DNA of 19,069 bases from Sulfurimonas sp. (GCF_023229105.1 NZ_JALNZY010000038.1:1-19069); one strand, 5' to 3'; counted from the first letter of the stretch, positions 1 through 5,258 are shown. Made by a program: numbers and translations. The notes: generated by a model from the letters alone, not told the origin.

Positions 1-76
1 CAACCTATATTTTGATAAAATAAAAGATTAGTTTCTATATAAATCTATAGGAATATATAACTAATAAAGCATTATA

Positions 77-119
77 AACAAATATGTTTAGTTTTGTCAA
101 GCTTTATAACATATTTGTT
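77..119. promoter_or_regulatory. Paired operator-like palindromes upstream of the XRE repressor gene
   Basis: AACAAATATGTT (77-88) and AACATATTTGTT (108-119) are exact reverse complements of each other, and each is itself palindromic at 10 of 12 positions. Their centres are 31 bp apart, about three helical turns, so two repressor dimers could bind on the same DNA face. They flank a plausible -10 (TATAAC, 105-110) and end just before the AGGAAG ribosome binding site (121-126). Autoregulation by the adjacent HTH protein is inferred. Confidence 0.6.
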
Positions 120-130
120 AAGGAAGTAAT

Positions 131-547
131 ATGAACTTTGGGGAAAGATTAGTAAAAGCTCGTGAAATACTAGGTTTTAATCAATCTGAATTTGCAAAAG
201 AAATTGATTTAGCAGCACAGTCTTTAGCAAGATATGAAAAAAATAAAGTAAACCCGTCTGTTGAGTTCATTACTAAATTAACAAATATGTTTAATATAAA
301 TTCTAATTGGCTCTTAACAGGCAAAGGCGAAATACTGCAAGACAATGAATCTAAAATATCTATTCCTGATAAGTTAAATTCAAATATTTCTGAAAAAGAG
401 ATAGAAATTTTAGAGGCATATAGAAAACTAGATCAAAAAAAACAAAAACTCTATTATCATCAAATTTTAGCTGATGCAGCTCAGGTAGAAATAGAAGCTG
501 ATGAAACAAACGGCAATTTAGTAAAAGATGTAAAATCAGCGGTTTGA
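131..547 (+). CDS. XRE-family HTH transcriptional repressor (phage CI/Cro-like)
   Basis: This 138-aa cytoplasmic DNA-binding protein has an N-terminal helix-turn-helix at about residues 4-65 (GERLVKAREILGFNQSEFA, then SLARYEKNKVNPSVEFI and NWLLTGKGE), the usual pattern of lambda-type repressors. The C-terminal part (about 85-120, SEKEIEILEAYRKLDQKKQ) matches the helical tail common in phage and plasmid XRE regulators. There is no peptidase domain, so LexA-like self-cleavage is not expected. The ATG is preceded by AGGAAG at a good distance. Two palindromes directly upstream suggest it represses itself. What else it controls cannot be read here. The family assignment is firm; the target is inference. 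Confidence 0.88.
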   Translation: MNFGERLVKAREILGFNQSEFAKEIDLAAQSLARYEKNKVNPSVEFITKLTNMFNINSNWLLTGKGEILQDNESKISIPDKLNSNISEKEIEILEAYRKLDQKKQKLYYHQILADAAQVEIEADETNGNLVKDVKSAV

Positions 548-566
548 TTTATGTAGAGTTTTACAA

Positions 567-576
567 TTATGAATAA
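567..576 (+). promoter_or_regulatory. TTATGAATAA motif, candidate -10 for the Sel1/DUF4760 operon
   Basis: Exact TTATGAATAA with its internal ATG at 569, 36 nt before the start codon at 605. A TTGATT hexamer (544-549) lies 18 bp upstream of TATGAA and could serve as a -35. It is one of ten copies in the window, each just upstream of a gene. Confidence 0.55.
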
Positions 577-604
577 ATATAAAATACACACAGGATAGAC
601 AATT

Positions 605-1078
605 ATGAAAGTACATGTAAAAATTTTATTGGCTTTGATTTTAAATATGAATCTTATGGCAGATAATGTAGATGATGGATTACAAGCATATAATAATAAA
701 GATTATATCAAAGCAGAAAAATTATGGGAGAAGGCTTGTAACAATGGAAATACTAAAGGATGCTTTCATCTTGGTAATCTTGGTGTTTTGTATAAAAATG
801 GAGAAGATGTAGAACAAGACTACAACAAGGCAAAAAATCTATGGGAGAAGGCTTGTGAAAATCAAGATTATGGCGGAGGTGGTGGATGCTATAATCTTGG
901 ATGGATGTATTATGAAGGGCGTGGTGTTGAGTATGATTTAAAAAAAGCGGCTCAATATTATAAAAAAGCATGTGATAGAAAAAATTATACCGGTTGCAGT
1001 AAATATGAAACTATAATTTCAATTTTAAGCAAAAAACTTGAACAATATGCTAATGATATAGCTAATCAAAAAAAATAA
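605..1078 (+). CDS. Secreted Sel1-repeat, cysteine-paired (Hcp-like) protein
   Basis: This 157-aa protein has a signal peptide (about residues 1-19) followed by three Sel1/TPR-like helical repeats (about 24-55, 56-95, 97-133). Each repeat carries a cysteine pair: C45/C53, C84/C95 and C123/C131. Such pairs form intra-repeat disulfides in Helicobacter cysteine-rich proteins, so a periplasmic or secreted location is likely. The middle pair is spaced 11 instead of 8 residues because of a run of five glycines (about 90-94). The family mediates protein contacts; no enzymatic role is evident. It is the first gene of a probable two-gene operon with the membrane protein that starts 13 bp downstream. 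The family call is firm; the role here is unknown. Confidence 0.85.
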   Translation: MKVHVKILLALILNMNLMADNVDDGLQAYNNKDYIKAEKLWEKACNNGNTKGCFHLGNLGVLYKNGEDVEQDYNKAKNLWEKACENQDYGGGGGCYNLGWMYYEGRGVEYDLKKAAQYYKKACDRKNYTGCSKYETIISILSKKLEQYANDIANQKK

Positions 1079-1091
1079 GGAAACGAAACAC

Positions 1092-1868
1092 ATGGACAAC
1101 AACGTTACTATTGCAGCCTTAGAATTAGCAGCCAATAAATTAAACTGGTATATTGGTTTGACTATAGCAAGTATGGCAATATCTACTATCGCTATTATTA
1201 TTAGTATTCGCTACAACAGAAAGCATTTAGAAAATAGTTCAAATCTACATAAAACACAGCTAGAAGCAAATCATGACTGGAATAGAAGATCTTTTACATC
1301 ATCACAACTCAAAGACTTTATAAAACAGCTCTCTTCAATAAGAGATGAGCTTGATAGACTAACAACGCCGATTACGGTCATTGAAAATATTAATGGGAAA
1401 GAAAAAGAAATCACAAAAAATGAGGTTATAAAAAATGATAAAGACAAATTTATAAATTTTACGGATAGACTACTTCTAAATAAGATTTTAACAGCGGATG
1501 AAGTGCATAAATGGGTTTGCAAAGAAGACAAAAGTAATCCGTCAGGTTATGAAAAAACGGCATTAGGGGATGGCAAACCGTGCAAAACAACTAATAATGG
1601 CGAGATTATTGTAAATAACTTGCTAGAATTTATTAGTATTTATGAACAGATAGCAGTAGCTCTATTGAACAAAGTCTTTGATGAACAAATAGTTTCTGAT
1701 ACGCTTAGGCATCCGATTAAAACGAATTATGAATTTTATAAAGAATATATACAGCACAGAAAAGACAAGCATCAAGATACAAATTTTGCAGAGTCATTTA
1801 AACAAATGTATATAAAGTTTTGGGGTGAAGCTTTAACTGGGGATAACAGAACAAAAACAGAGGGATAA
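1092..1868 (+). CDS. Membrane protein, DUF4760-like
   Basis: This 258-aa protein has one transmembrane helix near the N-terminus (about residues 18-40, WYIGLTIASMAISTIAIIIS) followed by a basic stretch and a long soluble, mostly helical domain. Features such as NRRSFTSSQLKDFI and a late helix LLEFISIYEQIAVALLNKVFDEQIV resemble DUF4760 proteins, whose function is unknown. A weak AAGGA lies about 11 nt before the ATG. Its position 13 bp behind the Sel1 gene implies co-transcription. The membrane topology is visible; the DUF4760 assignment is from memory of the pattern and only moderately sure. Confidence 0.6.
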   Translation: MDNNVTIAALELAANKLNWYIGLTIASMAISTIAIIISIRYNRKHLENSSNLHKTQLEANHDWNRRSFTSSQLKDFIKQLSSIRDELDRLTTPITVIENINGKEKEITKNEVIKNDKDKFINFTDRLLLNKILTADEVHKWVCKEDKSNPSGYEKTALGDGKPCKTTNNGEIIVNNLLEFISIYEQIAVALLNKVFDEQIVSDTLRHPIKTNYEFYKEYIQHRKDKHQDTNFAESFKQMYIKFWGEALTGDNRTKTEG

Positions 1869-2141
1869 TAAAATCCCCCAACTAAAACTATACTCTAGTT
1901 ACATCTCTCATTCGCATATTTTCTCCTTCTATTGAATGATTGTATCATACAATTACCAATGAGCAATTAGCATTCCTGCAAATTGCGGATATCGGTTACA
2001 TTAAGTAACTACATTTTTTTTGGTTGCGTAATTATATCTTTTGAAGATTACAGATTCCTTACATCTCTACCTATTTGCTATTGTTCACATTGTAAAGTAG
2101 TTATGTAGAAAAAGATTAAATAAAATTTCCCACGGGAAAAA
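1869..2141. other. Non-coding gap with several inverted repeats
   Basis: 273 bp with no convincing ORF. It contains a perfect 15-bp palindrome ATTGTATCATACAAT (1939-1953), a GCAATT/AATTGC pair 12 bp apart (1963-1968 and 1981-1986), GTTAC/GTAAC (1995-1999 and 2005-2009), and a direct repeat TTACATCTCT (near 1900 and 2060). The density of symmetry suggests protein binding or a remnant of an integration or replication site, but I cannot assign it. Confidence 0.4.
2126..2139. promoter_or_regulatory. parS-like palindrome copy 1 (imperfect), or terminator of the minus-strand gene
   Basis: TTTCCCACGGGAAA differs by one central base from the perfect copies at 11905 and 16926 and shares their flanks (AAAA before, AA after). 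It lies 2 bp beyond the end of the minus-strand gene. On that strand it can also fold as a short hairpin followed by a T-rich stretch, so a terminator is an alternative. Confidence 0.5.
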
Positions 2142-2369
2142 TTAGATTGATTCTTTTATCTTTTTAAGACTCTCTACTATATCAATAAGTTTACCAGGGT
2201 TCATTTTATAATGTCTACAAATGCCGCTAAATAGAAAATTCTCATAAGCTTCAATATTATGCTTTTTAGCATAAGATAACTTTTGCTGTGTAGTTCCTGC
2301 AAGCTCATAAAACGAAGCTGCATTTATATCTAACTTATTTAAAACATCTTTTAATTCAATCATTTTCAT
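2142..2369 (-). CDS. Small protein of unknown function, possibly a DNA-binding regulator
   Basis: This 75-aa, mostly helical, Lys-rich protein is not one I recognise. The order of short helices (LKDVLNKL, AASFYELA, TTQQKLSYAKKH, ending MNPGKLIDIVESLKKI) could be a small HTH-like fold, but no canonical motif is clear. It is transcribed divergently from the 83-aa gene at 2492, and the shared region contains repeated TTATTTTGTTAT elements, which would fit a self-regulating DNA-binding protein. GGGA lies just upstream of the start. A second in-frame ATG two codons later is possible. Its promoter is probably the ATATGAATAA motif at 2398-2407 on the minus strand, 36 nt upstream. Confidence 0.6.
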   Translation of the reverse strand: MKMIELKDVLNKLDINAASFYELAGTTQQKLSYAKKHNIEAYENFLFSGICRHYKMNPGKLIDIVESLKKIKESI

Positions 2370-2397
2370 ATCCCATAAAACTTTTTATTTTGTTATT

Positions 2398-2407
2398 TTA
2401 TTCATAT
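2398..2407 (-). promoter_or_regulatory. Minus-strand ATATGAATAA motif, candidate -10 for the 75-aa gene
   Basis: Read on the minus strand the sequence is ATATGAATAA, with its ATG beginning at 2405, 36 nt before the start codon at 2369. This orientation-matched copy is strong support that the motif is a transcription signal. Confidence 0.5.
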
Positions 2408-2432
2408 TTTACTTAAATATTTGTTTAATCAC

Positions 2433-2461
2433 TTGACTTTAACTCATTATTTTGTTATAAT
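2433..2461 (+). promoter_or_regulatory. Sigma70-type promoter for the 83-aa gene
   Basis: TTGACT (2433-2438), a 17-bp spacer, then TATAAT (2456-2461). The -10 begins 36 nt before the start codon at 2492. This is the most canonical promoter in the window and serves as a ruler for the other start regions. Confidence 0.8.
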
Positions 2462-2491
2462 ATATCTACAAAACAAACATAAAGGTTAAAA

Positions 2492-2743
2492 ATGAAACTT
2501 ACAAATGCAATTAAAAAGCTTTCTAAATATGGAGAAGTGAAACAAGACGGTAATCTTTTTTGGGCAGAGATAAAAAGCTATGTTGTTCAATTTAGAGCCA
2601 ATGGACCTATTGAAGAGGGAACAACAGCAAGAGGATTTAGAGTTAAAAGCAAGAATGATGAAGATGATATTATGACTGATTATTTTGCAGGAGTGTGGTG
2701 TGATAATCTAACTCAAGCTATCAAAGTAGCAACGGCTGCATAA
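2492..2743 (+). CDS. Conserved-looking hypothetical protein, 83 aa
   Basis: A small soluble protein beginning MKLTNAIKKLSKYGEV, with alternating beta-like segments (NLFWAEIKSYVVQFRANG, TARGFRVKS) and an ending DYFAGVWCDNLTQAIKVA. I do not recognise a named family. The compact alpha/beta pattern and charged surface fit a small cytoplasmic single-domain protein. It has a strong sigma70 promoter of its own and an AAAGG ribosome binding site. It lies between the divergent 75-aa gene and hicA, inside what looks like an accessory stability block. No signal peptide or membrane helix is present. Confidence 0.7.
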   Translation: MKLTNAIKKLSKYGEVKQDGNLFWAEIKSYVVQFRANGPIEEGTTARGFRVKSKNDEDDIMTDYFAGVWCDNLTQAIKVATAA

Positions 2744-2748
2744 TATAA

Positions 2749-2773
2749 ATTATTACACATAGTGTGTAATAAT
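2749..2773. promoter_or_regulatory. 25-bp palindrome upstream of hicA, candidate HicB operator
   Basis: ATTATTACACA (2749-2759) and TGTGTAATAAT (2763-2773) are perfect 11-bp arms separated by TAG. A related half-site, GTGTGTATAAT (2788-2798), overlaps the hicA -10 box. HicB antitoxins usually repress their own operon through palindromes; binding here is inferred. It could also act as an AT-rich terminator for the upstream gene. Confidence 0.55.
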
Positions 2774-2792
2774 ATCTTAAGTTAAAAGTGTG

Positions 2793-2798
2793 TATAAT
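2793..2798 (+). promoter_or_regulatory. -10 box of the hicAB promoter
   Basis: TATAAT preceded by TG, making an extended -10, 29 nt before the GTG start of hicA. No convincing -35 is present. It overlaps a half-site of the candidate HicB operator. Confidence 0.6.
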
Positions 2799-2821
2799 GT
2801 GTAGTATAAAAGGAGTACAAA

Positions 2822-3007
2822 GTGAACTCAAAAGAAGTTATTAAGATTTTAAAAAAGAATGGTTTTGAGTTCAAATCACAAAACGGTTCTCATAAAAAAT
2901 TTGTAAATGGTAACAGAACGGCAATTGTTGCCGACCATGGAAAAGATGAGATACCACTTGGAACTCTAAAAAATATAGAGAGACAAAGCGGAATTAAACT
3001 CCGCTAA
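2822..3007 (+). CDS. hicA: HicA-family mRNA interferase toxin
   Basis: This 61-aa protein has the full double-stranded-RNA-binding-like HicA fold: KEVIKILKKNGFEFKSQNGSHKKF, then RTAIVADHGKDEIPLGTLKNIERQSGI. The catalytic histidine of the family is H24 in NGSH. HicA toxins cleave mRNA and stop translation until bound by HicB. The start is GTG, preceded by AGGAG at a good distance. Length is normal for the family and nothing essential appears missing. The antitoxin gene follows 29 bp downstream in the same orientation, the classical toxin-first hicAB order. It probably acts as an addiction module for the element. Confidence 0.92.
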   Translation: MNSKEVIKILKKNGFEFKSQNGSHKKFVNGNRTAIVADHGKDEIPLGTLKNIERQSGIKLR

Positions 3008-3036
3008 TCCCTCAAAATTAAAATAAGGAATAAAAT

Positions 3037-3429
3037 ATGGAGTATATAGCTTTTATACACAAAGAAGATAATGATTATGTAGCGGTAGTGCCGGATTTGG
3101 GTTTTACATCTAGTTACGGAGAAACATTTATAGATGCTGTTCATTATATAAAAGAAGCTGCAGAACTTTACTGCGAGGACTTGAAAACTCTTCCAAAATC
3201 TTCAACTCTTGAAGAGCTGATGCAAAGAGATGATTTAGATTTAGAACCGGGTGCAATCCCTCAGCTTATAGATATAAAAGTTGAAAAATTAAAACGAATC
3301 AATGTCATGATGAGAAGTGATATAGTAGAAGTTCTTCCTGAAAGACTTGTAGAGTTTAACGGAAACAGAAGTGCGTATCTGCAAAATTTAGTTTTGCAAG
3401 ATTTGAGAGAACATCATATTAATTTATGA
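3037..3429 (+). CDS. hicB: HicB-family antitoxin
   Basis: This 130-aa antitoxin has an N-terminal degenerate RNase H-like domain (about residues 1-65: YIAFIHKEDNDYVAVVPDLGFTS, then SYGETFIDAVHYIKEAAELY) that binds HicA. A C-terminal ribbon-helix-helix-like region follows (about 95-128: RINVMMRSDIVEVLPERLVEF, then NRSAYLQNLVLQDL), which would bind the operator. It follows hicA with an AAGGA ribosome binding site. Autoregulation through the palindrome at 2749-2773 is inferred from the family. The stop codon lies inside the TTATGAATAA motif of the next transcription unit, so the two units are tightly packed. Confidence 0.92.
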   Translation: MEYIAFIHKEDNDYVAVVPDLGFTSSYGETFIDAVHYIKEAAELYCEDLKTLPKSSTLEELMQRDDLDLEPGAIPQLIDIKVEKLKRINVMMRSDIVEVLPERLVEFNGNRSAYLQNLVLQDLREHHINL

Positions 3430-3433
3430 ATAA
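3424..3433 (+). promoter_or_regulatory. TTATGAATAA motif, candidate -10 for the 3462 operon
   Basis: Exact motif with ATG at 3426, 36 nt before the start codon at 3462. It overlaps the last codons and stop of hicB. No clear -35 is present. Confidence 0.55.
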
Positions 3434-3461
3434 TAAAAGATGTTAAATAAAAGGAAATAGC

Positions 3462-3665
3462 ATGGCAAAAAAAATAACAGTAAAGCTTGATACAAGCGAG
3501 GGAATTATGACTGATGTGGTTAATAGTGAGGATATTGGAGAAGAAATTTTTACCTATAATACAGAAAAATCTGTAAGCATAGGTACTTCTCAAGCTAGTG
3601 GAAATAAATATAGAAAGCTTAGAGAGTATCCTCTTGATAGAATTATTAAAATTGTGTTTGAGTAA
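3462..3665 (+). CDS. Hypothetical protein, 67 aa
   Basis: A small protein of unknown family (MAKKITVKLDTSEGIMTDVV, ending RKLREYPLDRIIKIVFE). The alternation suggests a short beta-rich fold; there is no membrane helix, signal peptide or cysteine. It has an AAGGA ribosome binding site and a start codon 36 nt from the shared TTATGAATAA motif. The next gene begins 12 bp after its stop with its own AGGAG, so the two are very likely co-transcribed. A role in the element's maintenance is possible, but nothing in the sequence shows it. Confidence 0.6.
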   Translation: MAKKITVKLDTSEGIMTDVVNSEDIGEEIFTYNTEKSVSIGTSQASGNKYRKLREYPLDRIIKIVFE

Positions 3666-3676
3666 GGAGAAATAAT

Positions 3677-3964
3677 ATGGCAACAATTACCAATCAGGAT
3701 GAGGCAAAAAAAATTTACAAACAAGGGCTCAATGAAAATATTATTCATGAAGGACTTTACAGTATTTTACCTCAAGGGGTTTGTGAAAATAAAGAAAATC
3801 CAGTTGCATTTGTTACTAGAGCTCAAAATTTAAAAGCAAACGCAGTTCATGGAGTTTTTGAGGCTATTATTTCTTGGGATGATATGGCAGAAAATGATAT
3901 ATGCCCAGTAACTATAATTGGAACTACAATGATAGTAGAACCTATTAAGCTTTACAATATTTAG
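3677..3964 (+). CDS. Hypothetical protein, 95 aa
   Basis: A soluble protein of unknown family. An N-terminal helical part (NQDEAKKIYKQGLNENIIHEGLYSIL) is followed by a beta-rich part (VAFVTRAQNLKANAVHGVFEAIISW, then ICPVTIIGTTMIVEPIKLYNI). The ATG has an AGGAG ribosome binding site eleven bases upstream and the gene follows the 67-aa gene by 12 bp. No catalytic motif is visible. The well-formed start and operon position support a real gene. Confidence 0.65.
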   Translation: MATITNQDEAKKIYKQGLNENIIHEGLYSILPQGVCENKENPVAFVTRAQNLKANAVHGVFEAIISWDDMAENDICPVTIIGTTMIVEPIKLYNI

Positions 3965-3993
3965 TATATTGTAATAAAAAGAGATTTAAAAAA

Positions 3994-4003
3994 ATATGAA
4001 TAA
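3994..4003 (+). promoter_or_regulatory. ATATGAATAA motif, candidate -10 for the 69-aa gene
   Basis: One mismatch from the shared TTATGAATAA motif. Its ATG (3996) lies 44 nt before the start codon at 4040. It is identical to the minus-strand variant at 2398-2407. Confidence 0.45.
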
Positions 4004-4039
4004 TGTTTGACAAAAAAATAAAAAAGGAGTCAAACACAA

Positions 4040-4249
4040 ATGGCAGAAAATAAAATCGAAGAGTTGCGACTTAGAGCAAAAGAAGTTTTGCAAAAAGCAA
4101 AAGAACAATCAAAAAAACTTATTGAAGAAGCAGAGCAGCTTGAAGCTCAAAGCAAAATAAAAATAGCTGATAAGGCTATAGAGTTTTATGAAGAAAAAAT
4201 CTCTCATGAGGATTTAAAAAATTTCATAAAAGAGAATTACATTTCATAA
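4040..4249 (+). CDS. Small coiled-coil protein of unknown function, 69 aa
   Basis: Residues 1-52 form an almost uninterrupted charged amphipathic helix rich in Lys, Glu, Gln and Ala (KIEELRLRAKEVLQKAKEQ onward), expected to make a coiled coil. A short helix follows (SHEDLKNFIKENYIS). There is no membrane segment or DNA-binding motif. The AGGAG ribosome binding site is about 10 nt before the ATG. It sits directly beside the long non-coding region that precedes the relaxase operon. A structural or adaptor role near the transfer origin is conceivable but unproven. Confidence 0.6.
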   Translation: MAENKIEELRLRAKEVLQKAKEQSKKLIEEAEQLEAQSKIKIADKAIEFYEEKISHEDLKNFIKENYIS

Positions 4250-4259
4250 AAATAGATTT

Positions 4260-4301
4260 TATATTTAGCAGTTCGGACATAAAAATAAACTGCTAAATAT
4301 A
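4260..4301. repeat. Perfect 14-bp inverted repeat with 14-nt loop
   Basis: TATATTTAGCAGTT (4260-4273) pairs exactly with AACTGCTAAATATA (4288-4301). No T-run follows, so an intrinsic terminator is less likely than a protein-recognised hairpin. Relaxases commonly bind such a repeat next to nic. It could instead stabilise or end the transcript of the 69-aa gene. Confidence 0.65.
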
Positions 4302-4536
4302 CTGCAAACATCTATATCTTGTTTTCAACTTTACCAAATAACTTATTCACCCTCTTTTCTTTTTTTTGTTGCTTGCATTACTACAGGTGTGTCTTTTTTT
4401 TAAAATAATTTTTTATTTTGTGTTGAAGTTTGAGTTGCTTTTTTTGCTAGTCGTTGTGTCGTTGGTTGTTGTAGTAGCTATTTTTTTTGTTGGTTGAGAT
4501 TGGTAATATTATTGCTGCGGAAGTGTTAGATTTTTT

Positions 4537-4558
4537 TCAAAAAAATATATTTTTTTGA
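4537..4558. repeat. 22-bp AT palindrome
   Basis: TCAAAAAAATA followed by TATTTTTTTGA, perfectly self-complementary with no loop, preceded by another run of seven T. It could be an easily melted element or a bidirectional terminator. Confidence 0.6.
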
Positions 4559-4645
4559 GAGCAAGTTAAAACGGTATGATATTTTTTGTTATTTTTGCTG
4601 TTTTGATTATCTTACATTTAGCCTTTTTGTGGTGTTTAGCGATTG

Positions 4646-4757
4646 TTAAAAGAGCTGTTAAAAGAGCTGTTAGTTTTTAAAAGAGCTGTTTTTTTAATAA
4701 CAATGAAGTTTATAAAAATCCATATTTGCGAATTGTATCAATTGTTAAAGAGCTGTT
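4646..4757 (+). repeat. Four iteron-like direct repeats, core AAAGAGCTGTT
   Basis: TTAAAAGAGCTGTT occurs at 4646-4659, 4658-4671 and 4677-4690, and as a one-base-shorter TTAAAGAGCTGTT at 4745-4757. Copies 1 and 4 are both preceded by ATTG. They end about 50 bp before the RHH gene and may be its binding sites at oriT, or replication iterons. No replication initiator gene is in this window. An inverted match AACAGCTCTT lies at 5346-5355 inside the relaxase gene and may be chance. Confidence 0.7.
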
Positions 4758-4769
4758 AATTTTTAAAAA

Positions 4770-4779
4770 TTATGAATAA
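4770..4779 (+). promoter_or_regulatory. TTATGAATAA motif, candidate -10 for the relaxosome operon
   Basis: Exact motif with ATG at 4772, 37 nt before the GTG start at 4809. The leader that follows is nearly the same as the leader of the coupling-protein gene at 10180-10217, down to the GGAAAAAAGAAGTG start region. Confidence 0.6.
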
Positions 4780-4808
4780 GTGATAAATAAACATAAGGGA
4801 AAAAAGAA

Positions 4809-5249
4809 GTGAAAACATTCTCAATAACAGTAGAAGATGAGCTATATGCAATTTTAAACAAAGATAGTGCATCTCATCAAGTATCTAAATCTGAAATTGT
4901 TAGAAGAAGATTGACCGAAGCGTATCATTCTCAAGCAAAACAAGAAGAGAAAGTTGTAAAAGCTTTTGATGATTTTAAAGTAAATATTTCTAAAATTTTA
5001 GAAGAGAGGTTTGAAAAGATTGATGCACAAAATGTAAGAAGCTTGATTTATATTTTAACGAATCATCATCTCTTAAAATTGATTTTAAAAGATGCAGTTT
5101 TTACAGAGTTAGATATTGAAGAGCAGGCAAAAAAGATAAGAGAGTATGTCTCTCTTGCAAAAGGTTTAGGATTGAAAGTTCATCCGGTTGATTCTTTTCA
5201 CTCTAAAGAAAACTTAGCAGACAATATATTCCCCGAACACCTGAGTTAG
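4809..5249 (+). CDS. Ribbon-helix-helix relaxosome accessory protein (MobC/TraY-like role)
   Basis: This 146-aa protein has an N-terminal ribbon-helix-helix domain (residues 1-42: a beta strand FSITVEDELYAILNK, then KSEIVRRRLTEAYHS), typical of dimeric DNA-binding proteins. A helical C-terminal part (about 45-146) has a central hydrophobic helix LIYILTNHHLLKLILKDAV. The gene immediately precedes the relaxase, ending 9 bp before it, and follows a non-coding region full of repeats. That is the classical setting of an oriT-binding accessory protein that recruits the relaxase and often represses its own operon. The start is GTG, with AAGGG upstream. The RHH domain is clear; the partner and site are inferred. 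Confidence 0.75.
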   Translation: MKTFSITVEDELYAILNKDSASHQVSKSEIVRRRLTEAYHSQAKQEEKVVKAFDDFKVNISKILEERFEKIDAQNVRSLIYILTNHHLLKLILKDAVFTELDIEEQAKKIREYVSLAKGLGLKVHPVDSFHSKENLADNIFPEHLS

Positions 5250-5258
5250 AGAATTTGC

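Larger units (their letters stand above)
2385..2473. promoter_or_regulatory. Divergent promoter region with direct-repeat operators
   Basis: TTATTTTGTTAT is repeated exactly at 2385-2396 and 2447-2458. The second copy overlaps the -10 of the plus-strand promoter, and TTTTGT/ACAAAA (2450-2455 and 2468-2473) forms an inverted repeat around that -10. The layout suggests a repressor covering both promoters; which protein binds is unknown. Confidence 0.45.
4250..4808. other. 559-bp non-coding region; candidate transfer and/or replication origin
   Basis: No ORF with a credible start is seen on either strand. The region contains a 14-bp perfect inverted repeat (4260-4301), a plus-strand T/G-rich tract with T-runs of six to eight (about 4355-4560), a 22-bp AT palindrome (4537-4558), four repeats of (T)TAAAAGAGCTGTT (4646-4757) and a TTATGAATAA motif (4770-4779). 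Its position immediately upstream of the RHH protein and relaxase is where oriT usually lies. I could not identify a nic site with confidence. Confidence 0.55.

Noticed and set aside
1271..1531. Minus-strand ORF opposite the DUF4760-like gene
   Set aside because: It is antisense to a well-supported gene, has a Ser/Leu/Phe-rich composition expected of a shadow, and lacks a promoter or ribosome binding site.
1862..1877. Hairpin GGGAT/ATCCC after the DUF4760-like gene as an intrinsic terminator
   Set aside because: The stem is only five pairs and no T-run follows on the plus strand.
4646..4757. The four AAAGAGCTGTT repeats as a CRISPR array
   Set aside because: Repeats are too short, two overlap, and there are no uniform spacers or cas genes.
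4772..4783. Tiny upstream ORFs (Met-Asn-Lys-stop) at the TTATGAATAA motifs as regulatory leaders
   Set aside because: They appear because the motif contains ATG and stops are frequent in AT-rich DNA. There is no consistent ribosome binding site and lengths vary from 3 to 9 codons. A promoter reading is better, though not excluded.
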